Below are positions 24,949 to 32,478 of a stretch of DNA of 64,000 nt, in pieces (within the stretch, counting starts at the first letter, position 1; every line of letters starts with the position of its first letter). The translations under genes and the position numbers were made by a program. The notes beneath the pieces are model-generated. The model searched no databases. It was not told where the DNA came from and saw only the letters and a program-made list of their open reading frames with translations. Origin of the DNA: Acidilobaceae archaeon (GTDB taxonomy: Archaea > Thermoproteota > Thermoprotei_A > Sulfolobales > Acidilobaceae); assembly GCA_027037535.1 (NCBI GenBank), contig JALVZQ010000007.1:299542-363541 (forward strand), given 5' to 3'.

Positions 24949-25497
24949 TTGGGCCTAGCCAAAATTATATTTGGATTCGATAAGTCAGACATAGAGAACC
25001 TCAAAAAGAAACTTGACGATTATGAGTCCAGGATTTCTTCGCTAAAAGAAGAGATATACGAGTACAAGAAATATACTGAGACTAGCATAATCAAGATTAC
25101 CGACAAAGCACTCCTTCTAGAGGCCAAAATCAAAGAGCTAGAAGAAACAATACAATCATACGATGCAAAGTATAGAGATACAATACGCGAAATAAGAAAC
25201 ATGGCCGAAGAGATTAAACAAGAACTAGAAAAGCTAGAGCATAAACCGGCTCATCAGCTCGGTGAGAGCGATTCAGAAGATGTTGCCGATATAATCCTAT
25301 CATATATCGAGAAAGGAGTTACAACACCCTCTGCCCTGATAGAGGTAACCGGTATAGCCAAGAACAAGGTATACGAGACTCTCAAAGAACTCGTGGAAGC
25401 AGGAGTACTCGAGAAGAAGAGAGACGGGAGATATGTACATTACATAATTGCGTCAAACCCTGTACAGATAAAGCAAAAGGCCGAAGCAGAAGTATAA
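24949..25497 (+). CDS. Coiled-coil winged-helix transcription regulator (TrmB-like HTH)
   Basis: 182 aa from TTG 24949. Residues about 10-100 form a long coiled coil (DIENLKKKLDDYESRISSLKEEI...), and about 108-170 form a winged helix: DVADIILSYIEKGVTTPSALIEVTGIAKNKVYETLKELVEAGVLEKKRDGRYVHYII. The HTH resembles TrmB/MarR-type archaeal regulators but there is no sugar-binding domain. Probably dimerises through the coil. The inverted repeat over its start suggests self-regulation. Confidence 0.82.
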   Translation: MGLAKIIFGFDKSDIENLKKKLDDYESRISSLKEEIYEYKKYTETSIIKITDKALLLEAKIKELEETIQSYDAKYRDTIREIRNMAEEIKQELEKLEHKPAHQLGESDSEDVADIILSYIEKGVTTPSALIEVTGIAKNKVYETLKELVEAGVLEKKRDGRYVHYIIASNPVQIKQKAEAEV

Positions 25498-25644
25498 GGC
25501 TCTATGATCCACATAAAGAAGCTTTTTCCCAGTCTCCAAATATTCTCGGCATTAAATATAGAATCAAGGAGTATTACTCTGATGATACCGTCCCATGCAT
25601 CATCTATCAGTATCCTAATAATATAATATCCTGGGTGCAATGGT

Positions 25645-25947
25645 TTGAGCCAAGTATCATTTAAGGTAGTTGAAGTAGACAAGTACGGATATCGTGTAGC
25701 CCCTTCTAGTGGAGCACCTTGGGACAAGGAACTAGCCGAGGCCATAGTAATGGTGGCGAAAGCCGGTTATCTTCTAAGCAAAGCCCTCGGTAAACCGGCC
25801 GGGACTATAAAGATCGATTGGCATGATTCTCTAGCGGTAATAAAATTACAAGACGGACGTGTCCAATCAATAATCGTTGAAGAGAGCTCAGGCAACAATA
25901 TAGAATCAATAGGCTTTGAACACGGACGAGCAGTCACAGGCGTCTAG
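25645..25947 (+). CDS. Small soluble protein, unknown function
   Basis: 100 aa from TTG 25645. Order: strand (VSFKVVEVDKYGYRV), helix (KELAEAIVMVAKAGYLLSKAL), strand pairs (GTIKIDWHDSLAVIKLQDGRVQSIIVEE). This is a Roadblock/profilin-like or DUF-type alpha-beta pattern, not clearly assignable. It overlaps by four bases, tail to tail, the metallopeptidase gene on the other strand. Confidence 0.6.
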   Translation: MSQVSFKVVEVDKYGYRVAPSSGAPWDKELAEAIVMVAKAGYLLSKALGKPAGTIKIDWHDSLAVIKLQDGRVQSIIVEESSGNNIESIGFEHGRAVTGV

Positions 25948-26210
25948 CAGGTTTCTTCCAGTAATCTTATAATTTCGTTATATACTGGTTTTTTCTTCCT
26001 TAATTGTCTGACAAGTTGTCGAACCCTCTTATTATTGACTAGTTTTCCGTGGGGTCTTAGGGCCCCGCTCGCGGTATAGGGTATGTGGAGGAGTTCGTGG
26101 ATGATTACTTCTAGACGCTTTTCGGGTGGGAGTCTTGTATATTTTTCCTCGAGTACTTCTATTATGTATCCTGGATTTATACCGAGAACCAGTATCCATG
26201 GCCTAGGCAA
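25944..26210 (-). CDS. Small zinc metallopeptidase-like protein, start uncertain
   Basis: 88 aa from TTG 26210. The zinc motif is VIIHELLHIPYTASGALRPHG (about residues 36-56): HExxH plus a downstream His, as in a widespread archaeal putative metallopeptidase family. The open frame continues upstream to 26369 and encodes family-like sequence (ITPERVHCIKSLGSRSSAIARIYG just before the TTG) with Cys pairs (CPRLC), but contains no ATG, GTG or TTG. So the true protein is probably about 50 residues longer, starting at a rare codon or after a frameshift near the end of the upstream FAD gene. Last gene of the leftward redox operon. Confidence 0.7.
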   Translation of the reverse strand: MPRPWILVLGINPGYIIEVLEEKYTRLPPEKRLEVIIHELLHIPYTASGALRPHGKLVNNKRVRQLVRQLRKKKPVYNEIIRLLEETC

Positions 26211-26355
26211 ACCATAGATCCTAGCAATAGCACTGCTCCTGGAGCCTAGGCTCTTAATACAGTGGACTCTCTCAGGCGTAATATGCGGAAATAAGCCAGT
26301 AGATAGGATTCTCTCTATTACACTGCAGAGCCGAGGGCAGAACTCGTATCTTATC

Positions 26356-27420
26356 CTAGTCGTTCCTAATCACCCACTCATATACTAGTCTTGCCAGGAG
26401 TGGCGCCGTGCTGAAACCAGGACTATCAATCCCTTGGAACACGATGGCTCTCCGAGTATATTGAACGTCGAAATCGTCTTTTTCCAAGTTCTTGACTCTT
26501 GTTCCCGCGAATCCGCCCTTGATTACAGGCTCTTCTCTTAATATCCACGTATAATTGTTAGCCGTATTCTCGAGGTCCTCGTCGCTGAAGCTTGTGTCAT
26601 ATGGATTGTCCGTCTCTTGGAAACTGGGCCCCATGAGAACACGGCCATCAGGCCAAGGTATAATCGCTCCACCTTTAGTCTTGCCAGTTCTACTGGGCTG
26701 GCGAAGTCCAGCGATAATCGCCTCACATGATAGATCCGTCCAAACCATTACACCCTTGAAGTATCCTGTCTTTATTTTTCGCAACCCGAGATCCTGGGCC
26801 AAGTAACCTGAGCCCGGTCCCGCCGCTACAATGGCATATCCATAATCTAATCCTCCCGCCGCTACTGGGTATACGGTTATATGGCTTGTTTTTTCCTCAA
26901 CCCTTCTAACAGGAGAATTATAATAAATCTCGACTCCAAGATCCCCAAGTTTGTCAACTAGGCTAGCGATGATGTCTGAAGGATTAACTGTCCTATAGTT
27001 CCAGACTGTAACGGCTCCTTGTATCTGGTCACTTATAGCTGGACAGTCTTCTCTTAGCTGAGATCTATCTGTTAGGCTTACCTTGTATCCAAGCATCTTA
27101 AGAGCAACCGCTATGGATACCGCAATCATCTTTTCCCAGGAGCCTCTATACACTAGGTGTGTTCTTGTCTCGAGTATAGGGAAGTCTAGCTCCCGTGATA
27201 ACTCATCGTATAGCTTGTATGCGTTCTTGGTGAGTCTACTCTTCCATTTCCATGGAGGTGGCTGCAGAACGTGGATAACCCCTGCATTATGGGTGCTGGC
27301 TCCCTCTCCTGCCTTGTCATAGGACTCGTATACTGTGACTGTGTAACCTTTCTTGGCCAAGGTATATGCGGTCACAAGCCCTACTATGCCTGCTCCGATG
27401 ATAGCCGTCTTTTTTGACAA
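26356..27420 (-). CDS. DAO-family FAD-dependent oxidoreductase (GlpA/L2HGDH-like)
   Basis: 354 aa. N-terminal Rossmann FAD motif GAGIVGLVTAYTLAKKGYTVTVYE (GxGxxG, residues 8-31), then STHNAGVIH, the conserved His-containing element of glycerol-3-phosphate and 2-hydroxyglutarate dehydrogenases, a substrate domain, and the C-terminal GIDSPGFSTAPLLARLV FAD motif. It resembles L-2-hydroxyglutarate or glycerol-3-phosphate dehydrogenase. Third gene after an Fe-S protein and a GlcD-like oxidase, which can pass electrons to the membrane; glycerol-3-phosphate, lactate or glycolate are candidate substrates. Confidence 0.87.
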   Translation of the reverse strand: MSKKTAIIGAGIVGLVTAYTLAKKGYTVTVYESYDKAGEGASTHNAGVIHVLQPPPWKWKSRLTKNAYKLYDELSRELDFPILETRTHLVYRGSWEKMIAVSIAVALKMLGYKVSLTDRSQLREDCPAISDQIQGAVTVWNYRTVNPSDIIASLVDKLGDLGVEIYYNSPVRRVEEKTSHITVYPVAAGGLDYGYAIVAAGPGSGYLAQDLGLRKIKTGYFKGVMVWTDLSCEAIIAGLRQPSRTGKTKGGAIIPWPDGRVLMGPSFQETDNPYDTSFSDEDLENTANNYTWILREEPVIKGGFAGTRVKNLEKDDFDVQYTRRAIVFQGIDSPGFSTAPLLARLVYEWVIRND

Positions 27421-27469
27421 TCTAAGAACCCCTCACTAACTATAATTCGTTGTGTGTTACAATATCTAG

Positions 27470-28849
27470 TTACTTGATTGACTCATCACGGTATACTCCG
27501 TCTGGATCCAATAGTTTTTTCAGATCCTTTAGAAGTCTCAGAGTATTATCATCGTATTCCAGCCGTAGCCATTTTAGCCTATGTACTCCTATGCCATGGT
27601 GATGGCTTATTGTCCCCCGGTGCCTGGATGATGTTTCTTCAATTATATCCCATGCTTTATTGTATACCGATGCTAGCTTGCCTAGCTCGAATACGATAGT
27701 ATAGTATATTGCCGCTCCCGAAAGATAGAAGTGACTAGCGTGGGCACTCGCATATATTATTCCTTCTTGTTCCATCAGTTTTTCGATTGTTTCCTTGTAT
27801 GCAGTATAGGCTGTGCTCCAGGGTAATGCGACTTCGATTGTGTCAAAGGCGAGACCCATCTCTGCAAGATCACGTATTTTAGGTATAACATTGAATCTTT
27901 CCTCTAACCAGCGTAGTGCCGGTTCACTATCGCCTAGGCCTCTACCCAGTGTATTCTCCATAACACTTATACGTGCATCGACTTCATTACATGGCCCCTC
28001 TATAACGCCTATGATGAGGCTCCCTGACTCGCCTAGCATGGACTGAGATTCCAGCTCGTCATAGACTCTTAAGAGTTCGGGAGGAGTTCCTTGCTGGACT
28101 AGCTTCATTGCGCTATGGAGAGCTTCTTTGAAAGAGTTGTATCTTAGCGAGAAGGGAACACTGCACTCTGGTATCTTTCTCGCCTGGAGATAGGCTCTTG
28201 TAATGATTCCAAGATGTCCCTCGCTACCGATGTAGAGGTGTTTTAGGGACCATAGCACACTTCTTCTAGGTACAGGCGGAATCCTGACTAGTCCATAATT
28301 GTAAGTTGCCACGTGTAGGCCCAGTACAATGTCCTCGATGCCGCCATAGCCTGTACTGTACTGGCCTATGCTCTTAGTCGCTATTAATCCTCCTATCAAG
28401 GCCGTTGGATATGACTGTGGAAAATGCCTTAGCGTATATCCTTGAGAGTTAAGCCATTCTTCAAGGTCTATGAGTGGTACGCCGGCCTCTGCGTATACTA
28501 TCATAGAGTCCTTATCATGCCATCCATAATCGTCGAGTGGGGAAACATCTAGGATAACACTATCTCTTAAAGGTAGAGCTCCCCCGAGCACGCCTGTACC
28601 GCCTGCATATGGAACCACCGGGATTCCATGTCTTCGGGCTAGTTCCAGTATTTGGACTACCTCCTCTTCGTTTGTTGGAAGAACAGCGACTTTAGGCGGT
28701 TCGGGATCCCATTTCCCGGTGTACTCCATGGCTACCGCGAGTGGCCAATAGTCACGCTCGTATCCGATTAGGAGCCAAGGATCTGTGACGATCTTATCCT
28801 CGCCCAGTAGGGCTTTAACATCTTCGAGGAAATCTCTTAGGAGAGTCAT
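27470..28849 (-). CDS. FAD-linked oxidase, GlcD / alkyl-DHAP synthase-like (VAO family)
   Basis: 459 aa. PCMH-type FAD domain with VPYAGGTGVLGGALPL (about 76-91), LDVSPLD, the AEAGVPLIDLEEWL motif, and IGGLIATKSIGQYSTGYGGIEDIVLGL; C-terminal substrate domain ends with the HHHGIGVHRLKWL element (about 416-428), typical of alkyldihydroxyacetonephosphate synthase and D-lactate/glycolate dehydrogenases. It oxidises a 2-hydroxy acid or related substrate. Starts six bases after the stop of the Fe-S gene, its likely electron acceptor. Confidence 0.9.
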   Translation of the reverse strand: MTLLRDFLEDVKALLGEDKIVTDPWLLIGYERDYWPLAVAMEYTGKWDPEPPKVAVLPTNEEEVVQILELARRHGIPVVPYAGGTGVLGGALPLRDSVILDVSPLDDYGWHDKDSMIVYAEAGVPLIDLEEWLNSQGYTLRHFPQSYPTALIGGLIATKSIGQYSTGYGGIEDIVLGLHVATYNYGLVRIPPVPRRSVLWSLKHLYIGSEGHLGIITRAYLQARKIPECSVPFSLRYNSFKEALHSAMKLVQQGTPPELLRVYDELESQSMLGESGSLIIGVIEGPCNEVDARISVMENTLGRGLGDSEPALRWLEERFNVIPKIRDLAEMGLAFDTIEVALPWSTAYTAYKETIEKLMEQEGIIYASAHASHFYLSGAAIYYTIVFELGKLASVYNKAWDIIEETSSRHRGTISHHHGIGVHRLKWLRLEYDDNTLRLLKDLKKLLDPDGVYRDESIK

Positions 28850-28855
28850 AGTTCT

Positions 28856-29710
28856 TCACCTGTAGGATAGAGGAGACACTATGGGGGCGTCGAGGAGCGA
28901 TCCGAGTACTTTGGCTGTAAAGGAGTCTGGAGAAAGATAGAATAATCCCTTCCGTCTTTCTTTTATTTTCTTTAGGAGTCTCCGCGTATAAACCTCGTAT
29001 CCAGCAAGATAGAGGTCGGGGATACCACAGGTATCCATTGTAGTGGAGGGAGTGCCATATACGTTCACGGCTTCCTCATAGGAGGCCTGTCCATTTTCAC
29101 CACATGGTAATAGAAGGGTATATGCGGGAGGCTTCTTAGGAGGCCTAATATCATAGTCGAGTAATAGTTTGAGCCCGCTAGGGGCCTCGGGACACAGACG
29201 ATAGTCCTCGCAATAGATCTTGTACTTCTCTTTAAAATCCTTTGGCAAGCCTACTGCGCCATAGAGGGCTCTCTGTTCCCTTGCCTCATACGAGTCCAAG
29301 TATAGTACCCCGACTCCTTGCTCTCTTAGCTCATCAATTATCCATTGTGCGGGCATAGTAGAAGAAACAATAAGGATCTTCTCGTCTCCCTCCAGCAACG
29401 TGATGGGCTCCGGTACACTCTCCGGCACCTTGTAAATGATGCGTTTGAGCCCCTGGATCGCGGAGGGTAGAGGGTTTTTCACGGGACACGCATCGAGGCA
29501 TAGTCCACATTCTACGCAGAGTCTTAATCCTTGGGCTAGGTCTATTCTGTTCTCTCTGATGATACGCGTACCAAGTCTTCCTAGAACGTTTGGTGCCGCT
29601 GTTCTAAGATGAGTTTTTCTATATACTGGGCACTTATTGTTACATATTCCTGGGCATAGGAGACAGGTCTCGAATACCTTGAGGAGGTCTTGATCCAAGC
29701 TCATTGCCAC
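28856..29710 (-). CDS. Two-[4Fe-4S] protein, GlcF/GlpC/HdrD-like
   Basis: 284 aa. Two cluster motifs: C16-x2-C19-x3-C23-x3-C27-P (CLLCPGICNNKCP, an unusual spacing) and C65-x2-C68-x2-C71-x3-C75-P (standard). The C-terminal part has one CCG-like module (LLPCGENGQASYEEAVN ... DTCGIPDLYL), so it is shorter than typical GlcF (two CCG modules). It likely carries electrons from the adjacent GlcD-like oxidase and DAO-type dehydrogenase to a quinone or other carrier. First gene of the operon. Confidence 0.85.
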   Translation of the reverse strand: MAMSLDQDLLKVFETCLLCPGICNNKCPVYRKTHLRTAAPNVLGRLGTRIIRENRIDLAQGLRLCVECGLCLDACPVKNPLPSAIQGLKRIIYKVPESVPEPITLLEGDEKILIVSSTMPAQWIIDELREQGVGVLYLDSYEAREQRALYGAVGLPKDFKEKYKIYCEDYRLCPEAPSGLKLLLDYDIRPPKKPPAYTLLLPCGENGQASYEEAVNVYGTPSTTMDTCGIPDLYLAGYEVYTRRLLKKIKERRKGLFYLSPDSFTAKVLGSLLDAPIVSPLSYR

Positions 29711-29799
29711 CGATAGTATTATCTGTAGTGGATATAGGATTTAAGATGATATCTTTCCCGTAGCTCTAGGATATTTATTAGCATATCCATATAAGCTAA

Positions 29800-30093
29800 T
29801 TATGACAATAGTCCTCCCGCGGCAGGAGGTATGAGTACTATAACGTCTCCGTCCTTCAGCCTGGTTGAAAGATTGTTCAGAAACTCTATGTTTCTTCCGT
29901 TTACGAGTACTTGTACGTCCTCGCCGATGAACTCATAGTTTTCGCCTAGATGCTCTTTGAGAACCGGATGCATGCTTGTTAGGATATTGAGGGCTTCTCT
30001 TACAGTGCATGGATCACTACAATCGATTTCTTCCTCGAATCTTCCCACCGCATCGTAGAGTGTTGCAAGATACCTTACTCTGATCCCTGGCAT
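29800..30093 (-). CDS. MoaD-family ubiquitin-like protein with C-terminal extension
   Basis: 97 aa, close to normal MoaD size. Beta-grasp pattern: GIRVRYLATLYDAVGRFEEEID, a helix (VREALNILTSMHPVLKEHL), VQVLVNGRNIEFLNNLSTRLKDGDVIVLIPPAAGG. Unlike a standard MoaD it does not end in Gly-Gly but continues as GG-LLS before the stop, so thiocarboxylation would need trimming. Role if processed: sulfur transfer for molybdopterin synthesis, tRNA thiolation or protein conjugation. No moaE or moeB neighbour. Confidence 0.85.
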   Translation of the reverse strand: MPGIRVRYLATLYDAVGRFEEEIDCSDPCTVREALNILTSMHPVLKEHLGENYEFIGEDVQVLVNGRNIEFLNNLSTRLKDGDVIVLIPPAAGGLLS

Positions 30094-30173
30094 TATCTAT
30101 GCCACCTTTCCCATTATAGTATATTGTGTGTCGTCTCCAATATAGTAAAACCATATATTTTATGGCGAGACGA

Positions 30174-30232
30174 GGGGTCTGCCAAGGCTGAACTCTTCAC
30201 CCTTCATCAGATTGCCTGGGCTCGTCATCCCC
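30174..30232 (-). ncRNA. Candidate C/D box sRNA (2'-O-methylation guide)
   Basis: The minus strand reads, in order: GGGG, box C ATGACGA, 11-nt guide GCCCAGGCAAT, box D' CTGA, TGAAGG, box C' GTGAAGA, 12-nt guide GTTCAGCCTTGG, box D CAGA, CCCC. GGGG and CCCC form a closing stem. Box order and spacing fit archaeal C/D guides; C, C' and D each deviate by one base. From memory, the D guide is complementary over ten bases to CAAGGCUGAA of archaeal 16S rRNA near E. coli position 900. Gene-free gap. Confidence 0.6.
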
Positions 30233-30344
30233 CACCTATAACTATACGTTAAAGTCTAGATACATAGATTATCCTGTACGCATTTCACTATATTATCGGA
30301 TCAAGTAAGATAACACCTGGTAAGGCAATAGGAGGTGTATGTGG

Positions 30345-30683
30345 ATGAGCGGAGAGAAAATAGACTATAAGGATTTCGCAAAAGTCGATCTCAGAGTAGG
30401 AAAAGTGATCGAGGCAGAGCCGGTCCCCAACAGTAGGAAGCTTATAAGACTAGTCGTCGATCTAGGAGACGAAAAAAGACAGATACTTGCAGGACTAGCG
30501 AAATGGTATAAGCCTGAGGACTTCCTAGGAAAATACGTTATCGTGGTAGCCAACCTTAAGCCAAAGAAAATGGCCGGCCTGATGAGCGAGGGAATGATAC
30601 TAGCGGCTCCGTGCAGTGACGAGTCTAAGCCCGTGTTGTTGACTGTAGCTGAGCCTGTTGAGCCTGGTAGCAAGGTATGCTAA
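30345..30683 (+). CDS. Stand-alone methionyl-tRNA synthetase beta / tRNA-binding OB-fold protein
   Basis: 112 aa from ATG 30345; GGAGGTG at 30331 is seven bases upstream and favours this start over ATG 30339. OB-fold tRNA-binding domain: FAKVDLRVGKVIEAEPVPNSRKLIRLVVDLGDEKRQILAGLA, then the LKPKKMAGLMSEGMILAA motif. It matches MetG C-terminal (beta) domains and free-standing archaeal MetRS-beta proteins that help dock tRNA. The MetRS catalytic gene is not in the window. Convergent with the EamA gene. Confidence 0.93.
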   Translation: MSGEKIDYKDFAKVDLRVGKVIEAEPVPNSRKLIRLVVDLGDEKRQILAGLAKWYKPEDFLGKYVIVVANLKPKKMAGLMSEGMILAAPCSDESKPVLLTVAEPVEPGSKVC

Positions 30684-30697
30684 TATAAGGAAATATG

Positions 30698-31582
30698 TTA
30701 TTTTTCTTCTAAAACGACGAGGCCTATACCGGTTATAACAATGGCCATAAGCAGTATTGATAATGGATCGATTTTCTCACCTAAGAGTAGCCAGGCAAGA
30801 ATTGCTGCTCCTACTGGTTCGCCTAGTATTGGTATCGTTGCGGCTAGTAGGCTCATCTTTTCCAGCACGTAGTTTATCACGGTATGTCCTCCTAGCATGG
30901 GGAGCAGTGCTAATAGTGCTAGATACGTGTATGTTATAGGGCTGTATCCTAGTAGTCTTAGATTCATGCATTCAACAATGAATATCGAGAATATACTGGC
31001 GGCGGAGTAGACTATGAGCGTGTATTGAAAGGTAGTGTATCGTTGTCTCATGCCTTTTCCTATGGTAAAGTATAGTGCTACGCATATCATTCCTAGAGCA
31101 GAAAGAATAATGCCGAGAACAGGGTCTCCTCCTGGGGGAACGATCCCTCCCTGGACTGTGTGGAATGAGAGGAGCGCGATCCCCGCCATCGCGATCCCTG
31201 CTCCGAGAAGCTGTGTTTTCCTATATGTTTCCTTGAAAAGCATCATTCCTATGATGGCCATAAGTGCTGGATAACTGTCAACTATTGTAACGCTTACTGC
31301 CACGCTCAGGTGGCTGAGACTCATCATCCATAGACCAAAGTGGAGGCTGAGGAATATTCCGCTCAAGGACATTATTAGCAGATCGTTTACTTTATGTAGC
31401 TGGAACCCTTTATGGTCTCCCGAAATGAGGAATAGTATGAGGGTTAAGAAGGAGGCTATTATGAGCCTCCATGTTGCAGCTACGTAGCCGTGTACTCCGG
31501 CTAGACGGACTAGTATGCTTGCTGTGCTTATGTTCATTACAGCAAGTACAAGTAGTAGGTATAGTTTGGCGTTGCTCTTCAT
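30698..31582 (-). CDS. EamA/DMT-superfamily transporter
   Basis: 294 aa, ten membrane helices arranged as two EamA repeats, the second starting near residue 150 (LGIILSALGMICVALYFTIGKGM). The LLLGEKIDPLSILLMAIVITGIGLVVLEE ending is typical. These export amino acids, metabolites or drugs. Single gene; a second EamA gene lies at 48 kb. Confidence 0.9.
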   Translation of the reverse strand: MKSNAKLYLLLVLAVMNISTASILVRLAGVHGYVAATWRLIIASFLTLILFLISGDHKGFQLHKVNDLLIMSLSGIFLSLHFGLWMMSLSHLSVAVSVTIVDSYPALMAIIGMMLFKETYRKTQLLGAGIAMAGIALLSFHTVQGGIVPPGGDPVLGIILSALGMICVALYFTIGKGMRQRYTTFQYTLIVYSAASIFSIFIVECMNLRLLGYSPITYTYLALLALLPMLGGHTVINYVLEKMSLLAATIPILGEPVGAAILAWLLLGEKIDPLSILLMAIVITGIGLVVLEEK

Positions 31583-31731
31583 GTATTCTTCATCCGCGTA
31601 TCATGGTTGTTATTTGTACGGAATTTTAAGCATGTAATCAATAATTATTCTCTTAATTTTAGACAGATTAGGAGTTCGAACAAAGAGACATATCGTCTTG
31701 AGTATACCTATATTGTTTGGTGGAAGGGTAA

Positions 31732-32358
31732 ATGGTTGAAGAAGTCCTACATGGTTTTAAGGGGATCGAATGCAAAGCGATAGCTCATATTGAAGAGAAC
31801 TTTTCCAAGCCTGTAATATTATTCTTACACGGATATAGTTTCACAGGTGAGACATGGTCTAAGACAGGAGTGTTCGACGCGTTAACTAGTAGGAGGTACT
31901 CTTTTATCGCACCTGATATGCCTTATGGGCGTAGAACAAGATGTACCAAGCATACTCGTAGCCTGGATATTAATCTTGGTCTTCTAAATTCTCTTGTATC
32001 ATCATATGTTGGTCGGAGACAGCTTGTGGTAGTTGGTGCTAGTCTAGGTGGCAGACTTGCCATATACTATTCGGCTAAGAACGAGCTGGTAAGAGGATTG
32101 CTCCTTCTGAGCCCCTATATTGAGAAGGATAAGACAGCGCTAACTATAGCATCTTCGATTACCGCGGTCTCAAAAATTATCCTGGGTGAGAAGGACATAG
32201 TGTCAAGGAAGACTATCGAGAAGCTGGCGAGCAGAATAGGGGCCAGCATAGTAGTATACGAGGGAGCAGGTCATGCTATGTACTTGGATTCACCTGATCG
32301 TTTTGTTCGGGATCTCCTTGAATTCATCGAGTACGTGGAGGGGATGCACAAGGAGTGA
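31732..32358 (+). CDS. Alpha/beta hydrolase
   Basis: 208 aa. Core motifs: VILFLHGYSFTGETWSKTG (oxyanion HG), VVVGASLGGRLAIYYSA with nucleophile S104 in GASLGG, acid in ILGEKDIVS and His in YEGAGHAMYLDSPDRF (about 185). A compact esterase/thioesterase-like member, cytoplasmic. Ribosome site GGTGG precedes. Followed by the SLC13 transporter promoter, so it forms its own unit. Confidence 0.88.
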   Translation: MVEEVLHGFKGIECKAIAHIEENFSKPVILFLHGYSFTGETWSKTGVFDALTSRRYSFIAPDMPYGRRTRCTKHTRSLDINLGLLNSLVSSYVGRRQLVVVGASLGGRLAIYYSAKNELVRGLLLLSPYIEKDKTALTIASSITAVSKIILGEKDIVSRKTIEKLASRIGASIVVYEGAGHAMYLDSPDRFVRDLLEFIEYVEGMHKE

Positions 32359-32378
32359 TAGGCTTCGTTGGATAACGG

Positions 32379-32421
32379 TTTAAATAGAGTTATTAAAGTG
32401 AACAAATATATGATATTTGTT
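32379..32421 (+). promoter_or_regulatory. TATA element and perfect palindromic operator before the SLC13/TrmB operon
   Basis: A TATA-like TTTAAATA (32379-32386) is followed at the expected start-site position by AACAAATAT-ATG-ATATTTGTT (32401-32421), a perfect 9-bp inverted repeat with a three-base spacer. A repressor bound here would block initiation. The TrmB-family protein encoded by the second gene of this operon is the obvious candidate ligand-responsive repressor. The leader to ATG 32479 is about 70 bases. Confidence 0.6.
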
Positions 32422-32478
32422 ATAACCCATGCTTAAATTCTAGTCCGTGATCCTAGTATCGCCCTGGGAGCCGTAATA

